A program made the translations under genes and the position numbers. Positions 60,903 through 64,000 of a DNA stretch of 64,000 nucleotides are shown one piece after another. The notes below the pieces were generated by a model, which did not search any database, had not been told where the DNA came from, and saw only the letters and a list, made by a program, of their open reading frames with translations. Positions within the stretch are counted from its first letter, which is position 1. The number at the start of each line of letters is the position of its first letter. The stretch comes from Hyphomicrobiales bacterium (GTDB taxonomy: Bacteria; Pseudomonadota; Alphaproteobacteria; Rhizobiales; Rhizobiaceae). Where the stretch lies: positions 186,001-250,000 of the forward strand of contig UBXV01000002.1 of assembly GCA_900469625.1 (NCBI GenBank), read 5' to 3'.

Positions 60903-62128
60903 ATGAGCAACGTGCATTTCCTCCGGGAACCCGAACCGGCCAATACCGAACAACAGGAAAGGCGCCAGAACCTGTTTGCGCAGGCAAGCGAAGTGTCGGC
61001 CAAGTTTGCTCGGCGCGGTCCCGAGCTCGATCGCCTGGGCCTACCGCCGCGCGACGAGATCGAGGCGCTGCGGCAGGCGGGGCTGCTGTCGGGGCTGCAT
61101 GCGCCGGAAGTCGGTGGTGCCGGTTTGAGCTGGGTGGATGGATTGCGTCTGGTGCGGATCGTCGCGCGCGGCGAAAGCTCGATCGGGCAATTGCTCGGCT
61201 ATCATTACGTCAACAGCCAGTATGTCTACTGGGCAGCCGCTGACCCGCGCCAAGCCTGGGTGTTTGGTGCCGAAACGGTGAGCGGCAGCTCTACTGGGGC
61301 GCTGCGGTCAATCCGCGCGATCCCGGCCTGGTGCTGACAAGGCGCGGCGGTCACTATGTGCTCAACGGGCGCAAGACGTTTTCGACCGGCGCGCATGTCT
61401 CCGATCGCATCAACGTCAATGCGACGCTCGACGACAAGGTTGCCAATTTCGTCGTGCCGACGGATCGGCCCGGTTACGTCGCTCATGACGACTGGGATAA
61501 TATCGGCCAGCGGCTCTCCGACAGCGGCAGCGTCGAGTTTCAAGACTTTCCCGTCTATGAGCGCGATTTCATTCTGCCGCTTGCCGCCCCGTCCGATCCG
61601 CCACCGGTACAGGCAACGTTCAATACGCCGCTGATCCAGCTGGTGTTCGTCAATTTCTATCTGGGGACGGCGGAAGGCGCGCTTGCTGCGGCGCTCGACT
61701 ATGTCAGCACCACGACGCGTCCATGGATCACATCCGGTGTGACGCGCGCCGGCGAAGATCCCTATATTCTCGAACGGATCGGCGAGCTGCAGGCGGCACT
61801 CAAAGCCTCCGTGGCTCTGGCCGATGTGGCGGCGGGCATTGTCGAAACGGCGCTGGCAAAGGGCCGATCGGTAACGGAGCGCGAGCGCGGCGAAGCGGCT
61901 CTTGAAGCATACGCCGCCAAGGTGAGCGCCACCCATGTGGCGCTCGACGTGACCGCGAAAGTGTTCGAGCTGATGGGTGCGCGCGCGACGGCGTCCCACT
62001 ACGGTTTCGACCGCTACTGGCGCAACGTCCGCACCCACACTCTGCACGACCCGGTGTTCTACAAGGCTCGCGAGGTCGGCGATTTCGCTTTGAACGGCCG
62101 GATCCCGTCGGTCAGTCTCTACAGCTGA
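60903..62128 (+). pseudogene. SfnB/DszC-like acyl-CoA dehydrogenase-fold flavoenzyme, frameshifted
   Basis: A flavoenzyme of the acyl-CoA dehydrogenase fold, close to SfnB-type sulfur-acquisition proteins. Part one runs to about 61285 (IEALRQAGLLSGLHAPEVGG, then GLRLVRIVARGESSIGQLLG). The family sequence resumes one frame over as QLYWGAAVNPRDPGLVLTRR and continues to 62128 (HYVLNGRKTFSTGAHVSDRI; GFDRYWRNVRTHTLHDPVFY). One lost base near 61283-61287 (GGCAG where GGNCAG is expected) explains the break. Joined, the protein would have about 408 residues, a normal length. All domains are present, so this is a very recent mutation or a sequence error. It follows the Rrf2 regulator and faces an LLM monooxygenase. 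Confidence 0.8.
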
Positions 62129-62156
62129 GCGACAGGCAGCGGCACCGGGAGAGAAA

Positions 62157-62178
62157 CCATCGGGCTTCGGCCCGATGG
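62157..62178. terminator. Hairpin after the SfnB-like gene
   Basis: CCATCGGGC (62157-62165) pairs with GCCCGATGG (62170-62178) around TTCG. There is no T-run, so its strength as a terminator is uncertain. Confidence 0.5.
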
Positions 62179-62280
62179 GCCGCGCCCGTATCGTTCCAAG
62201 CGGTCCGCCTGCCGTCAGGGTTCAGTCGACTGACGAGCCGGCTCTGGCTTTGATCGGCGCCTGTTCCCATTCTCTTTGGC

Positions 62281-62385
62281 ATGCTCGGGCTTGCCCCGAG
62301 CATCCATCTGGCTCAAACCATGACGATCTGATCGCGCTTGTCGCCACGTGCATCATGGCTGGATCCTCGGGTCGAGCCCGAGGAT
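62281..62385. repeat. Two rhizobial-type intergenic palindromes
   Basis: ATGCTCGGG/CCCGAGCAT at 62281-62303 and ATCCTCGGG/CCCGAGGAT at 62363-62385 are perfect 9-bp inverted repeats. They share the CTCGGG/CCCGAG core with the copy at 12467-12495. The rest of the 62129-62560 gap holds no gene that I can support. Confidence 0.6.
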
Positions 62386-62560
62386 GACTGAATCTGGGGC
62401 CAGCCCGAAGAAGGTGAAACGCCGGTCGAACCGTGGACGAAGAACGGAGGGGCACGACCGTTTCTGCTCGGTCTCCCGTTGGATTTGACGATACCGTCTT
62501 CGGTCGCGCGCAGGAGGGCCGGCACCTCCGGCCTCCCGAAATCTCTGGCGAGCGGTGTTC

Positions 62561-63958
62561 CTATGCGGACGCCGCGATCGCCTGGCTGTTTCCGGCGCGG
62601 TCGCGATAGCCGGCGCCAGGGTGAGGGGCTGTGAGCCTCGGACCGGCGCCAAACAGCTTTTCGCGCAGGGTACCCTGGCCATAGGCGGTCTTGTAAACGC
62701 CGCGCTTCTGCAGTTCCGGCACGAGCAAGTCGACCGTATCCTCGAAGGTTTCAGGCGTGACGGCATAGGCGAGGTTGAAGCCGTCGACATCGGTGTCCTC
62801 GACCCACTCCTCCAGCAGATCGGCGACCGTTTGCGGCGAGCCGACGAAGACAGGGCCGAAGCCGCCGATGCCGACCCAGTCGGCCATTTCGCGCACGGTC
62901 CAGACCTTGTCCGGGTCGATCGTCGTGAAGGTCTCGACCGCGGACTGGACCGCGTTGGTATAGCGATGGCGCAGCGGTTCGTCCGGAGAAAACTGACCGA
63001 AATCGATGCCGGTCCAGCCCGAGATCAGCGCCAGCGCGCCCTCGTAGGACACATGCCGGCGATACTCGTCGAACTTCCTTTTGGCCTCCGCGTCGGTTTC
63101 GCCGATGATCACCGTTTGCAGGTTGAAGGTGAGGAGATCGCGCGGATTGCGCCCGGCGCGGGCGGCCGCCTCGCGAACGTTTGCTACATAGCGTTTCAGA
63201 ACGGTCTTCGAGGGCGCTGCGACGAAGACGCATTCGGCATGGGCGCCGGCGAATTCCTTGCCTCGGCTGGAAGCGCCGGCCTGGTAGAGAACGGGGGTGC
63301 GCTGCGGCGAGGGTTCGCTGAGGTGGATGCCGGGAACGGTGAAATGGCGACCGCGATGGTCGATTGCATGGACCTTGTCGGGGTGGGTGAAAATACCGCT
63401 TGCGCGATCGCGCACGACGGCGCCGTCTTCCCAACTGCCCTCCCAGAGCTTGTAGCAGACCTCGAGATATTCCTCGGCGACATCATAGCGGTCGTCGTGG
63501 CGCGTCTGTTGTGCCTGGCCAATGTTGAGCGCGCCGCTGTTGAGATAGGAGGTGACGATGTTCCAGCCGACACGACCCTTGGTGAGGTGATCAAGCGTCG
63601 AGATCCGCCGCGCGAAGGTATAGGGATGTTCGAACGATAGCGAGGCGGTGAGCCCGAAGCCGAGATGCTCGGTCGCGTGCGCCATCACCGGCACCAGTTG
63701 CAGCGGATCGTTGACCGGAACCTGGGCGGAATGGCGCAGCGCCGCGTCGAGATTGCCGTTGAGCACGTCATAGACGCCGAGCACATCGGCGATGAAGAGA
63801 CCGTCGAACTTGCCGCGTTCGAGCGTCCTTGCCAGATGCACCCAATAGTCGAGATCCTTGTAGCGCCAGGACTGGTCGCGCGGATGCGTCCACAGGCCGG
63901 GCGATTGATGGCCGACACAGTTCATGTCGAAAGCATTCAGCCGGATTTCGCGGCTCAT
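62561..63958 (-). CDS. LLM-class FMNH2-dependent monooxygenase (NtaA/SnaA/DszA family)
   Basis: A 465-residue TIM-barrel flavin monooxygenase of the bacterial luciferase-like class, NtaA/SnaA/DszA branch. Typical segments are MNCVGHQSPGLWTHPRDQS (about 12-30), FDGLFIADVLGVYD (about 51-64), LSFEHPYTFARRISTLDHLT and KGRVGWNIVTSYLN (about 107-140), and RTPVLYQAGASSRGKEFAGA (about 225-244). Family substrates include nitrilotriacetate, dibenzothiophene sulfone and sulfonates, supplied with reduced FMN by a separate reductase. With the SfnB-like enzyme and the Rrf2 regulator it suggests organosulfur scavenging, but the substrate is not readable. Confidence 0.88.
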   Translation of the reverse strand: MSREIRLNAFDMNCVGHQSPGLWTHPRDQSWRYKDLDYWVHLARTLERGKFDGLFIADVLGVYDVLNGNLDAALRHSAQVPVNDPLQLVPVMAHATEHLGFGLTASLSFEHPYTFARRISTLDHLTKGRVGWNIVTSYLNSGALNIGQAQQTRHDDRYDVAEEYLEVCYKLWEGSWEDGAVVRDRASGIFTHPDKVHAIDHRGRHFTVPGIHLSEPSPQRTPVLYQAGASSRGKEFAGAHAECVFVAAPSKTVLKRYVANVREAAARAGRNPRDLLTFNLQTVIIGETDAEAKRKFDEYRRHVSYEGALALISGWTGIDFGQFSPDEPLRHRYTNAVQSAVETFTTIDPDKVWTVREMADWVGIGGFGPVFVGSPQTVADLLEEWVEDTDVDGFNLAYAVTPETFEDTVDLLVPELQKRGVYKTAYGQGTLREKLFGAGPRLTAPHPGAGYRDRAGNSQAIAASA

Positions 63959-64000
63959 GTCCGTCTCCTCGTGGAAAGCTCAGTGTGCCGCTTCAAGGTC

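Overview
The window is GC-rich alphaproteobacterial DNA, almost wall to wall genes, and most like Rhizobiaceae (Ensifer/Sinorhizobium type). The case for this is the dctBD/dctA pair with a sigma-54 promoter, a thiC gene behind a TPP riboswitch, urtABCDE, an alphaproteobacterial-type curli cluster with csgH, many sugar ABC transporters with GntR/LacI-type regulators, and short rhizobial-style palindromes. I see no rRNA, tRNA, CRISPR array, transposase, integrase or phage gene.

Layout. 1-5.2 kb: the tail of a LacI-type regulator, a Gfo/Idh/MocA oxidoreductase, a flavin-binding PPOX-fold protein, an SLC13-type permease and a type-2 glycerate kinase. 5.2-8.1 kb: an exported subtilisin-like protease divergent from an ECF sigma/anti-sigma pair. 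8.1-12.4 kb: an Lrp-type regulator divergent from diaminopropionate ammonia-lyase, an M20 amidohydrolase and a frameshifted N-carbamoyl amino acid hydrolase. 12.5-14.6 kb: thiC with its riboswitch. 14.7-19.6 kb: C4-dicarboxylate sensing and uptake (dctD, dctB, dctA) with tandem DctD-type sites. 19.8-21.2 kb: WYL regulator and glutathione transferase. 21.3-32.5 kb: an arabinose/galactose module with epimerase, araHGF, two FadR-type GntR regulators, a galactonate-type dehydratase, an SDR dehydrogenase, an IlvD/Edd-family sugar-acid dehydratase and a DapA-like lyase. Together these describe a non-phosphorylating oxidative pathway.

33.5-42.8 kb holds a curli (functional amyloid) locus: a putative DNA-binding protein, a short curlin, csgF, a second curlin, csgH, a giant 1175-residue curlin with about 44 repeats, csgG, a small secreted protein and an IalB-family protein. 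42.8-53.7 kb is a urea module. A LuxR-type response regulator overlaps a 1128-residue protein that fuses an NCS1-type permease to a Cys-rich segment, a histidine kinase and a receiver; next come an OsmC protein and urtABCDE.

53.7-60.1 kb: an LVIVD-repeat protein and a sugar-type ABC transporter with two paralogous binding proteins, one on each side of the core. 60.3-64 kb: an Rrf2 regulator with four clustered cysteines, a frameshifted SfnB-like flavoenzyme and an LLM flavin monooxygenase, which look like a sulfur- or carbon-scavenging set.

The two most interesting loci are the permease-kinase fusion beside urtABCDE and the giant curlin cluster. Two genes carry apparent single-base losses, which may be real mutations or sequence errors.
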